Source: JBBQXY01 sp051004815 (GTDB lineage Bacteria > Chloroflexota > Ktedonobacteria > Ktedonobacterales > Ktedonobacteraceae). Taken from it: DNA of 28,578 nt. Under the pieces are notes generated by a model that was not told the origin of the DNA, made no database searches, and was given only the letters and a program-made list of their open reading frames with translations. Below are positions 15,385-22,326 of the stretch, piece by piece. A program made the position numbers and the translations under genes. The number at the start of each line of letters is the position of its first letter. Positions within the stretch are counted from its first letter, which is position 1. Where the stretch lies: contig JBPCJY010000110.1 in NCBI GenBank assembly GCA_051004815.1, positions 1 through 28,578 on the forward strand, given 5' to 3'.

Positions 15385-15882
15385 CTATAGACCTATAGAG
15401 ATAACCAGAAAAGTGGATGCCATCCCGAATTTCGCCATCGTGTACCCAGGATTGGCAATGATGGTATAGGTACAGTTACGAAGAAAATATGACATATTTG
15501 GAGTTTCGCGCGTGATGTTGTAGAGGCGGTCAAATATGTGCATGACCTGGTTGACCGTATATTGTACCCAGCGAATGTCCGTTGGGTAGGGACAGGCAAA
15601 GAGGTTTAACCCAAAGGGAAAGCCGTCATTGGCAACATCAAGTAAGATCACATCGTCTGTGCGTGAGGTCATTGTTTCAAGGACTCTATTGGTTAAATCG
15701 CCATGGGGATCAAGGAGGCAAACGCCAAGTCCTTGTTCAATATCTTGTAAGACGAGTGACTGAATGAGGGTACTCTTTCCTGTGCCAGTTGCGCCAATAA
15801 TATACATGCCGTTACGCCTGGCACCTTGATCGATTTGGATAGTTTTTCCAGTTTCATCCTTGCCAAGTATAGAGTAGGTCAT
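15385..15882 (-). pseudogene. VirD4/DUF87-like ATPase, C-terminally truncated
   Basis: 165 residues. Walker A is GATGTGKST (30-38) and a Walker B-like strand VCLLDPHGDL lies at 54-63, the pattern of HerA/VirD4-type DNA-pumping or coupling ATPases of conjugative elements. Full members have several hundred residues more. Here the protein breaks off shortly after NPGYTMA with an unrelated tail (KFGMASTFLVISIGL), so most of the motor, including the later arginine finger and sensor parts, is missing. The start overlaps the stop of the HTH gene by the four bases ATGA, so translation is coupled. It is probably a remnant left by a deletion in the element's transfer region. Confidence 0.75.
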
Positions 15883-16061
15883 TCTTTCTTTGTCCGTCTA
15901 TTCTTAATAAACTCATCTAAATCACTGCGATAAATACGATAGGTTTTGCCAAATTTGACAGCAGGGAGGTTTCCCTCGCTAATTTGCTGGGTAATCCAGC
16001 GTTCACTTACCTTTAGTTCTTGCGCGACCTCCTTAACAGTTAACAATGGATTGTCCGACAT
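15879..16061 (-). CDS. Excisionase-like helix-turn-helix protein (MerR/HTH_17 type)
   Basis: 60 residues in a compact winged-helix layout: LLTVKEVAQELKVSERWITQQISEGNLPAVKFGKTYRIYRSDLDEFI, the standard excisionase-family DNA-binding domain. AGGAG stands 7 bases before the ATG. It overlaps the following ATPase fragment by four bases. In an integrative element such a protein may act as recombination directionality factor for the large serine recombinase, or as regulator of the adjacent transfer genes. Directionality factors of serine integrases vary widely, so this is a hypothesis. Confidence 0.78.
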   Translation of the reverse strand: MSDNPLLTVKEVAQELKVSERWITQQISEGNLPAVKFGKTYRIYRSDLDEFIKNRRTKKE

Positions 16062-16121
16062 CTACATACTCCTGTTTTTCTTGATTCTACGATTACAGAT
16101 TTTTTTCGTCAAGGAAAAGGC

Positions 16122-16150
16122 TTGACATAGCAAGCTAAATTAGGCATACT
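16122..16150 (+). promoter_or_regulatory. Sigma-70 type promoter, plus strand
   Basis: A perfect TTGACA (16122-16127), a 17-base spacer and CATACT (16145-16150). It precedes the membrane protein gene (AAGGAGAAGG at 16187-16196) and is divergent from the HTH gene. Confidence 0.65.
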
Positions 16151-16242
16151 TAGTAAAGACTTCCGTACATGCCGCTAGTTCCGAATAAGGAGAAGGAACC
16201 ATACCACAATTTGACATCACGAAGACCCCTCGTCGTGCCTCC

Positions 16243-16716
16243 TTGTATGTTGACCGCCGTACTGAAAAAGTTCCTTTAGAGCAACCGATAACAGAGAAGC
16301 GTACTCACAGCTATCGCAACAGAGTTTTTTTCTGGATGTTCGTTGGGATGCTTCTCTTTGGCCTAGTCATCTATGGATTAGATTTCTTCGTGCTTCCCTG
16401 GACACATAGTCTACAAGTGCAATGGCATTATGGCGATGAGCGCGTATCTGTATTTGGGGCTGATGTTGGGCATGGTGGTGTATCGCGATTTATTTCCTTT
16501 GAAGAAGGTCAGGAGATTGTCGTTGTTGAAGTCCTTGCAAAGAAGTATACGGTATACACCATTCCGGTGAGTGGTGCAGATCATCAGCTTGTGACACTTT
16601 CTGTGCAGGATGTGAACCACGATGGGAAACTTGATCTTGTGGTGCATGTGGATGGACAGGAGGGGAGTTTCGCTTTATTCAATACAGGAAATGCATTTAG
16701 TTGGAACAGTAAGTAA
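16243..16716 (+). CDS. Single-pass membrane protein with calcium-loop-like repeat; start uncertain
   Basis: 157 residues counted from TTG at 16243. A membrane span lies at about 28-50, followed by an outer domain with DVNHDGKLDLVV (122-133), an FG-GAP/VCBS-like or EF-type Asp loop that may bind calcium. The true start may be earlier. AAGGAGAAGG ends 4 bases before codon 16201 (GGAG is 8 bases away), and the frame is open from there, but that codon is ATA, not a normal start. Either ATA is used, an original ATG has mutated, or TTG at 16243 is used without a good ribosome site. The role is unknown; it precedes the integrase gene and may belong to the lost transfer machinery. Confidence 0.6.
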   Translation: MYVDRRTEKVPLEQPITEKRTHSYRNRVFFWMFVGMLLFGLVIYGLDFFVLPWTHSLQVQWHYGDERVSVFGADVGHGGVSRFISFEEGQEIVVVEVLAKKYTVYTIPVSGADHQLVTLSVQDVNHDGKLDLVVHVDGQEGSFALFNTGNAFSWNSK

Positions 16717-16750
16717 CGTAATGGTATACTATAGAGGCAAATTAAATAAA

Positions 16751-16903
16751 GCGGGAAGGGTTAGTCTTGCAGGACATAACTCCTTCCCTCCCGCAATCGT
16801 GAGTCAACCACGAGCGATTACCCTCATTATATGATGGGCGTCAAGGAACATAGATATGTGTTCCTTGGGTTGATTCACCTTTTTTGGAAAGTGAGTCAAC
16901 CAC
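16751..16903. promoter_or_regulatory. Leader region of the integrase gene: hairpins and repeats
   Basis: GCGGGAAGG (16751-16759) can pair with the CCTTCCCTCCCGC stretch at 16782-16794 as a bulged hairpin, perhaps a terminator of the preceding gene. GTGAGTCAACCAC occurs at 16799-16811 and again at 16891-16903, with a near-inverted copy (GGTTGATTCACC) at 16868-16879. CAAGGAACA (16842-16850) and TGTTCCTTG (16859-16867) form a perfect 9-bp stem. These may control integrase expression. Confidence 0.5.
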
Positions 16904-16949
16904 TGTGCCAAATGCCTCTTTGTATGCCGCATCACGGGAGTATTACCGA

Positions 16950-18596
16950 ATGGAAAAGAAAACCATTGTCGCGGCACGATATGTTCGTAATTCTGATCCT
17001 TCAAAGAAAGATTCGGAAGTCCAACAGGCGCAAGCGGATGCATTAGCTGCCTATGCACACGACCAGGGCTGGGAATGCCCTGACAATCTCCTCTATAGAG
17101 ACGCCATTTCTGCGCTCAAACATCCCTACTGGGAACGGGCGGATCTCATGCGGTTATGGGATGACGCGGAACGCGGCCTGTTTAATGTTGCGCTGTGTAC
17201 TGAATTTTTCCGCGTTGCCCGAACGACTGCGGAACAATACGCCGTCATTGAGTATCTCAAACGCTTCAAAGTTGAATTAATTTCCATTACAGAACGCTTT
17301 GAGGATACGCAAGAAGGCCATTTGATGTTTATGCTCCAGGGGTGGCTGGGTTCGGTGGAAGCCGAAAAAATACGGCTAAGAACCGCACGAGGCAAACAAC
17401 ACCGCGCCAGTCGGGCCTTAACAGGTCAAGGCAGTCAGCCAATGTATGGCTATCTCTGGGTCGATGGCCTAGAATACACTCGCGAACGCTACGTCTTAAA
17501 TCTAGAGGTTATCCATGTTGATACGAATGGCTATCAATGGACAGAACCGAAAGTCATTGAATTCTGCTACGATTCGTGCTTACGCGGCATGTCTCTCATT
17601 AAGATAGCCCAAACCTTAACGCGCTTGGGTGTGCCAACCCGCATGCAAAAAGACTTCTGGGACGCGTCTACTGTCAGAAGGTTTTTAATGAACATTTGCT
17701 ATACCGGCCAAGGGATCAATGGCCGCTATGCCAAAGAGCAAACGCAACTCAAAACGCTTGGCATTTATCCAAAAATCGTGACGATGGAACAGTTTGAAGC
17801 AGTCCAACAGCAGCTAAAAGTGAATTCAGAAATGTCTCCAAGAAATAATAAGCATCCCCATGTTGGCCTCCTTCGCGGATTGGCCTTTTGCGGCGTGTGT
17901 GGTCACAAGCTGTTTGTGAAAAATTACGCTCCGTCAGCCGGATATGCGCAGCGTTTTCCTGATTACATGTGTATTCGCCACGAAGGAGTTGATGACTACG
18001 TTTACCACCACTCATTAAGCATTAAAATTCACCAACTTGATAAGGCTGCGTGGGAGTTTGCGCTGCCCTACATCAAAGAGAAAGGTAAAATCCGCGATTA
18101 CATTGCTTCCTTAAAACAACAGGTTAATAAACGCGACCATTCGGCAGATTTAGAGCAGAGTTTAACCAAGCTACGAAAAAGCATAGCGGCACTGATTAAA
18201 CTTGCTGAGACATGTGATCCTGAAGATGAGGAAGGTACGCAAGCCCTACAAGACCGACTAGCCACATTACAGCGCGAGAAGATTGAGAAGGAGAAGCTAT
18301 ACAACAGTGTTGATACCAATGAGAAACGACAGGAAAAGCTGATTGCAGCCCTTGATCGGTTTGAAGCCTGGACAGATACCATTCGTCCCTACCTGGAAGA
18401 CCCGAATTATGAGATCGCTTTTGAGGACATGCGCGAAGCCATGCTTGTTATGGGCGTTAAGGTGACGGTATTTCCCATCAATGAAAAGCATCCTGATCGA
18501 GTGCAGATGACGCTGTTCCCACCTGATATTGCGCGTTTTTGTGATTACGATTTCACGAAATCGATCAGTTGGGACGCTTCTCTAACCATCAAGTAA
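16950..18596 (+). CDS. Large serine recombinase (integrase) of the element
   Basis: 548 residues. The catalytic domain starts with AARYVRNSDPSKK, where S15 next to R13 is the likely nucleophile; VARTTAEQ and the VEAEKIRLR helix follow. A recombinase domain comes next. A zinc ribbon with C314, C317, C341 and H344 is followed by a long coiled coil (about 390-460). This is the full architecture of serine integrases that insert elements at attB and need a directionality factor for excision. GGGAG stands 9 bases before the ATG at 16950; an upstream in-frame ATG at 16884 has no such site. The right junction lies in its 3' end, so the last dozen residues (KSISWDASLTIK) are encoded by chromosomal VOC DNA. 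Confidence 0.92.
   Translation: MEKKTIVAARYVRNSDPSKKDSEVQQAQADALAAYAHDQGWECPDNLLYRDAISALKHPYWERADLMRLWDDAERGLFNVALCTEFFRVARTTAEQYAVIEYLKRFKVELISITERFEDTQEGHLMFMLQGWLGSVEAEKIRLRTARGKQHRASRALTGQGSQPMYGYLWVDGLEYTRERYVLNLEVIHVDTNGYQWTEPKVIEFCYDSCLRGMSLIKIAQTLTRLGVPTRMQKDFWDASTVRRFLMNICYTGQGINGRYAKEQTQLKTLGIYPKIVTMEQFEAVQQQLKVNSEMSPRNNKHPHVGLLRGLAFCGVCGHKLFVKNYAPSAGYAQRFPDYMCIRHEGVDDYVYHHSLSIKIHQLDKAAWEFALPYIKEKGKIRDYIASLKQQVNKRDHSADLEQSLTKLRKSIAALIKLAETCDPEDEEGTQALQDRLATLQREKIEKEKLYNSVDTNEKRQEKLIAALDRFEAWTDTIRPYLEDPNYEIAFEDMREAMLVMGVKVTVFPINEKHPDRVQMTLFPPDIARFCDYDFTKSISWDASLTIK
18543..18563. other. attR, right junction of the integrative element
   Basis: The core TTTCACGA (18551-18558) lies inside CGATTTC-AC-GAAATCG (18548-18563), a perfect 7-bp inverted repeat with centre AC. 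Element DNA is on the left (18543-18554 is one attP arm) and VOC codons are on the right. The junction is inside the reading frame of the integrase. Confidence 0.82.
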
Positions 18597-18646
18597 GGTG
18601 TGACGGTGTGGTAGCCTTCAGGGATGGGTTTGACTGTGCCTGTCAT
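18551..18646 (-). pseudogene. VOC/glyoxalase-like protein, 5' fragment (codons 1-32)
   Basis: On the minus strand GGAG stands 7 bases before the ATG at 18646, which opens MTGTVKPIPEGYHTVTPYL and then MVREASQLIDFVK. This is a classic N-terminus of PhnB-type VOC proteins. After codon 32 the frame enters the element, adds one Ser and stops at 18545-18547. The continuation QAFGAVETF... is found at 5198-5509, on the same strand. The fragment overlaps the last codons of the integrase on the other strand. Transcription from the native promoter would now run antisense into the integrase gene. Confidence 0.9.
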
Positions 18647-18789
18647 AGGTCTTCTCCTTTGTAAGTTAGGTAGGTTTAACGTTACTGTCTTCTATGTTTA
18701 TTATGATGGTACCAAACGGGAGAGGAATTGTCAAACAAATGTTCTGAAACACTGCTATGTCACTGCCTCAGTGACTGCTGTGTTGCCAT

Positions 18790-18818
18790 TTGTGCTCAGG
18801 TCAATTCGGGTCTATAAT
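18790..18818 (+). promoter_or_regulatory. Promoter of the membrane-anchored protein gene
   Basis: TTGTGC (18790-18795), a 17-base spacer and TATAAT (18813-18818), about 45 bases before the ATG at 18864. Confidence 0.55.
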
Positions 18819-18863
18819 ATGTCCTGGTTAAGCACATAGATAGACCAGGAGTAAAGACAGAGC

Positions 18864-19403
18864 ATGTCGAAAATAAAGAGCTTGCTGAAGTCGTCCAGGG
18901 TACGGACGACCTTGGCGTTAGTGGTCATAGGTATTGCAGTCATCGCCGTGTTATTGGGTGGTTCCAGGGAAGCCGATCCCAATATTGGTTTAGGGGCTGA
19001 CCCTGAAACTCCTACCGTTGGTATTACCAACCCCGTTGCTGCCCTGGCGGTTAACCGCGACCTTGTTTACCAACATGTCACCATTACCGTGACCACCGTG
19101 CAGGAGGCCAGCGCGTTCTCGGATGATCGCAAGCAGAATGGTGCCTACACCGTGCGTGTGCAGGTGCATATGCAACCAGGAAATGAGATTCAGTCCCCGC
19201 AAGGCATAAATTATATGTCGTTGGTACGCCTTATTTTGCCCAATGGCGCGGCGATTGCCCCCAAACTGAGTTCGGTCTTGCCGCTCATTGTTCCGCAGCA
19301 GCCAAAGGATGGCTATTTTGATTTTCCGCTAACTAGCACAGTTGATCTCTCGTCGTTGACGTTGCGTGTAGGTGATGCGGACGTTATCGCCTTTAGTCGG
19401 TGA
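18864..19403 (+). CDS. Membrane-anchored extracellular protein, unknown
   Basis: 179 residues. A basic N-terminus (MSKIKSLLKSSRVR) and a hydrophobic stretch at about 15-32 form a signal anchor. The rest is a predicted beta-rich outer domain (VYQHVTITVTTVQEASAFSDDRKQNGAYTVRVQVHMQPGN, later LVRLILPNG), like small immunoglobulin-like domains of the DUF4352 kind, but the match is too weak to name. AGGAG is 12 bases before the ATG. It ends 6 bases before the convergent coiled-coil gene. Confidence 0.65.
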   Translation: MSKIKSLLKSSRVRTTLALVVIGIAVIAVLLGGSREADPNIGLGADPETPTVGITNPVAALAVNRDLVYQHVTITVTTVQEASAFSDDRKQNGAYTVRVQVHMQPGNEIQSPQGINYMSLVRLILPNGAAIAPKLSSVLPLIVPQQPKDGYFDFPLTSTVDLSSLTLRVGDADVIAFSR

Positions 19404-19409
19404 TAATAA

Positions 19410-19940
19410 TTAATCATCCTCGCCTGGTGCGCCGATGCGTTCGACGCGATGCTGAACATCGGCAAGTGCTTGTAAGCGTGGACGTTGGTCGAAGTCATGG
19501 AGGATATGGGAGGTGTCGGTTGCGATGATATTCTGTACCAGGCCTTCTAGCGCGAGATAGTATTCCACAAGCACGCGCTCTCCACTGGTGTGCGTGATGC
19601 ACTCTTCGAGGAGAGCTTGCGCCTCTTCGTAGGTGTGTAGGCGTAACTGTGCCATGCTGAGGAGCCGTTGGGCGTGGTCAGTCTGCTCTTGCTGCTGCTG
19701 ACGTTCGCGGCGACGCAAGCGCGTCTCTGGTACCGGTTGCTGCATGGCTTCTTGCAAGGCGAGGGCGGCTTCTCCCACCTCACGCGTTGTTTCTTCGCGG
19801 CGACGGGCCAACCATGCGCGTACCGCGTGTACGCGCACGAGGATACTGGCGGCTTCTGGTAGACGCAAGTTATCGTCCGAGAGCAGTTCATCGCTACCGA
19901 TTTCGCTATCAGTATCAAGCGTTTCGTCGTCAAAATCCAC
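19410..19940 (-). CDS. Acidic, coiled-coil-prone protein, unknown
   Basis: 176 residues from a GTG start with GGAAAG upstream. The first 25 residues are strongly acidic (DDETLDTDSEIGSDELLSDD). The middle is helical with a Gln/Arg-rich stretch (RLRRRERQQQQEQTDHAQRLL), and the end is again acidic. There is no signal peptide and no catalytic motif, so it is probably a cytoplasmic scaffold or adaptor. The gene faces the membrane-protein gene and I cannot place it in a family. Confidence 0.6.
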   Translation of the reverse strand: MDFDDETLDTDSEIGSDELLSDDNLRLPEAASILVRVHAVRAWLARRREETTREVGEAALALQEAMQQPVPETRLRRRERQQQQEQTDHAQRLLSMAQLRLHTYEEAQALLEECITHTSGERVLVEYYLALEGLVQNIIATDTSHILHDFDQRPRLQALADVQHRVERIGAPGEDD

Positions 19941-20112
19941 GTTGGTGTTCTTTCCAGTGCGTGCTACTGAGTACTACAGTACAGCAAACAGGTTATGCCT
20001 GGCCGGGTACATCCTCGATTCATTATAGCATAGCGCAATTGCTTGTGTGTGCATAGTTTGTGAGCAAGCCATCAGGGCTTGTGAATGTTTGCTGATGATA
20101 CGATGGTGACTG

Positions 20113-20225
20113 CCAGGGCGACCGCAAGGGATCGCCCCTACTATATACGACTGCCCTTTCCTACGGGAAACGGCTCACAGAGCCGCCTCGTGTATAGTAG
20201 GGGCGATCCCTTGCGGTCGCCCTGG
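20113..20225. repeat. Near-perfect 38-bp inverted repeat (MITE-like)
   Basis: Arms 20113-20150 and 20188-20225 are inverted copies with one mismatch in 38 bases. The 37-base centre holds a further hairpin, CGGCTC-ACA-GAGCCG. The tip GCGGTCGCCCTGG is shared with the repeat at the window start. It lies in the 380-base gap 19941-20320, where I see no gene and nothing else. Confidence 0.82.
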
Positions 20226-20320
20226 TGGGGGTACGAGCCTTTGCTGCCAGTGGCGGCAAAAGCTCTACCATCCTGCTGAATGACCCCGCCGCCATTAGCA
20301 GCGATGAAGGCTCTGACGGT

Positions 20321-21871
20321 CTAGCCCAAAGCTTCGCGTACAGGCTCTTTGGTCTCAACGACTGGTGCTTCGTAGTCGGAGGCAATGGTGTCATCCTTAC
20401 CGGCTCTCAGACCAGCGGCATTGAAGATAGGCGTGAGAATGATGGCCAGGACGAAATTAAGGATAACCGAGGAGACTGCCGTATAGATGCCGAATTTGTT
20501 GCCACCAAGGTTGAAGGTGTAGACGGCACCGTAGTTGGCCACGACAAACAGCCAGATGCCACTGATCATACCGACGGCCCAGCCAACGACTAAAGCCCAA
20601 CGATTGAACCAGTTGGTGTAAAGGCCAAGGAATACGGCGGGCAAGGTCTGAATAATCAGAATACCGCCCAGCAACTGGAAGTTGATGATAAAGGGCGCGG
20701 GTACGAAGATGATAAAGAGCAACGCACCCAACTTGATCACCAGTGAGGTAAGCTTGGCAACGTTGGACTCTTCGCGTTGTGAGTAATGGGGGCGGAAGTA
20801 CTGGCGGTAAATGTTGCGTGTGAAGAGGTTCGCGGCGGCGATGGACATAATAGCGGCGGGAACCAGTGCGCCGATGGAGATGGCGGCAAAGGCAAAGCCC
20901 GCGAACCATGCTGGGAACATCTGGTCGATGAGGGCGGGTACCGCACCATTGGATCCGTAGGCGGCTGGCAGGTGAACTTTCGCGGCAATCGCCATGTAAC
21001 CTAGCAGGGCCAGCAGGCCGAGCATGAGCGAGTAGATGGGCAGGAGGGCGGCATTGCGCTTGACGACATCGCGGCTGTTGCTGCTCAAGGTACCGGTAAG
21101 CGAGTGCGGGTAGAGGAACAGGGCCAGTGCGGAACCCAGGGCCAGCGTGGTGTAAGGTAGGAATTGCGATGGTGCCAGGATTTCATGGAAGGTCTTGGGA
21201 GAGGCCAGAGCCTTTTGATGCACGGCGGCAAAGATGGCACTGAAGCCGCCCAGCTTGGCGGGTATGATAATGAGGGCGGCGAATAATACAATGAAAATCA
21301 TGGAGTCTTTGACGAGGGCGATCATGGCTGGTGCGCGAAGGCCGCTGGTGTATGTGTAGGCGGCCAGGATCAGGAAGGCGATGACCAGGGCCAGTTCGAC
21401 ATTGACGCCCATTTGCGCGATGGAGACGGCAATACCAAACATCTGCAAAGCGATGTACGGCATGGTGGCTACGATACCGGTGATGGCGACGAGCAGGGCG
21501 AGCGTGCTACTGCCGAAACGACCTTGCACAAAATCGGCTGGTGTGACGTAGCCGTGCTGTTTACAGACCGACCAGAATTTGGGCATTAGCAGGAAGATGA
21601 GGGGATAGACCAGAATGGTGTAAGGGACGGCGAAGAAGCCCTGCGCTCCTGTTGCATAGATCAGTCCAGGGACCGCGACGAAGGTATAGGCGGTGTAGAG
21701 ATCGCCGCCGAGCAGGAACCAGGTGACGATTGTGCCGAAGCGGCGTCCCGCCAGGCCCCACTCGTCAAGTTTGCTCAAGTCGCCTCTTCGCCAGCGAGCG
21801 GCAAAGAAGCCGAGGACAGTGACGAGAAGAAAAAAGAAAATGAAGACAGATAATGCGACCCAATTAATCAT
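20321..21871 (-). CDS. Sodium:solute symporter, MctP-like monocarboxylate permease
   Basis: 516 residues and about 13 membrane spans. The start fits the SSS family: a first helix, then LDEWGLAGRRFGTIVTWFLLGGDLYTAYTFVAVPG, which carries the sodium-site region. IVATMPYIALQMFGIAVSI and the ALGSALALFLYPHSLTGTLSSNSRDVVKRNAALLPIYS block are typical of the MctP/MctC branch, which imports pyruvate, lactate or acetate with an ion. The C-terminal tail is acidic and short. AGGGAG stands 9 bases before the ATG. It follows the DUF3311 gene by 102 bases, the usual partner order. The exact substrate is not certain. Confidence 0.87.
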   Translation of the reverse strand: MINWVALSVFIFFFLLVTVLGFFAARWRRGDLSKLDEWGLAGRRFGTIVTWFLLGGDLYTAYTFVAVPGLIYATGAQGFFAVPYTILVYPLIFLLMPKFWSVCKQHGYVTPADFVQGRFGSSTLALLVAITGIVATMPYIALQMFGIAVSIAQMGVNVELALVIAFLILAAYTYTSGLRAPAMIALVKDSMIFIVLFAALIIIPAKLGGFSAIFAAVHQKALASPKTFHEILAPSQFLPYTTLALGSALALFLYPHSLTGTLSSNSRDVVKRNAALLPIYSLMLGLLALLGYMAIAAKVHLPAAYGSNGAVPALIDQMFPAWFAGFAFAAISIGALVPAAIMSIAAANLFTRNIYRQYFRPHYSQREESNVAKLTSLVIKLGALLFIIFVPAPFIINFQLLGGILIIQTLPAVFLGLYTNWFNRWALVVGWAVGMISGIWLFVVANYGAVYTFNLGGNKFGIYTAVSSVILNFVLAIILTPIFNAAGLRAGKDDTIASDYEAPVVETKEPVREALG

Positions 21872-21973
21872 TGTTTGCGACTCCCTTTCTGTATAAGGGT
21901 GAATTCAATGAACAACACAGGTGCTAGTCACCTGATATGGGTACGAGCTGATAGTTGAAGTCTGCTCGACCAG

Positions 21974-22174
21974 TCAAACTCCGATAAAGTAGAGTACCGC
22001 GGTCAGGATGGCTGTAATGATAATCCAGAGCAGTTGAAACCAGTAGAAGAAGGGAATGCTGATAAACTCTGGCTGGTCGTAGTTGTAGAAAGGGGGCCAG
22101 AGCAGGACGATGAAGGGGATGATCAGGAGGATTAAGGCCCAGGAGGCCCGTTTCCTTTGGGGACGACTAACCAT
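21974..22174 (-). CDS. DUF3311 small membrane protein, symporter partner
   Basis: 66 residues with two membrane spans (WALILLIIPFIVLLWPPFYN and FFYWFQLLWIIITAILTAVLYFIGV). The WPPFYN turn between them is typical of DUF3311, which is regularly encoded next to MctP-like symporters and is thought to be a small subunit. GGAG stands 6 bases before the ATG at 22174; an upstream in-frame ATG at 22204 lacks this. A 7-bp stem (CTCTTGT/ACAAGAG, 22191-22209) lies in its leader. Confidence 0.82.
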   Translation of the reverse strand: MVSRPQRKRASWALILLIIPFIVLLWPPFYNYDQPEFISIPFFYWFQLLWIIITAILTAVLYFIGV

Positions 22175-22326
22175 GGGTTTCTCCTTTCGTCTCTTGTTTT
22201 CCACAAGAGCGAGACTAGTGCGATGAAAAGAAACGATAGGAAAAGATAATAGGTCTTCGGTTTGCGGGTGGCAGGATGAAATTCCTGCCTGGAAGCTATC
22301 CTACGCTATTTTGGGGGGGAATGTCA

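Larger units (their letters stand above)
5510..18558. mobile_element. 13-kb integrative element inserted in a VOC gene by a large serine recombinase
   Basis: The element is bounded by TTTCACGA at 5510-5517 and 18551-18558. Outside the two cores lie the two halves of one VOC gene, which join in frame. Inside are a large serine recombinase adjacent to the right end, an excisionase-like HTH protein, a small serine resolvase, a primase-polymerase protein, a type IIG restriction-modification enzyme, a truncated VirD4-like ATPase and several cargo genes. A nested IS3-family copy shows later decay. No complete conjugation gene set is present, so the element is not self-transmissible as seen. It may be mobilisable, a satellite, or a remnant. 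Confidence 0.88.

Noticed and set aside
15380..15405. GTTATCT...AGATAAC hairpin as a rho-independent terminator of the truncated ATPase
   Set aside because: A stem is present but it is A/T rich and no U-run follows in the direction of transcription.
16799..16903. Direct repeats GTGAGTCAACCAC as the att sites of the element
   Set aside because: They lie on the same side of the integrase gene only 92 bases apart, and the VOC gene halves fix the true junctions at 5510 and 18551.
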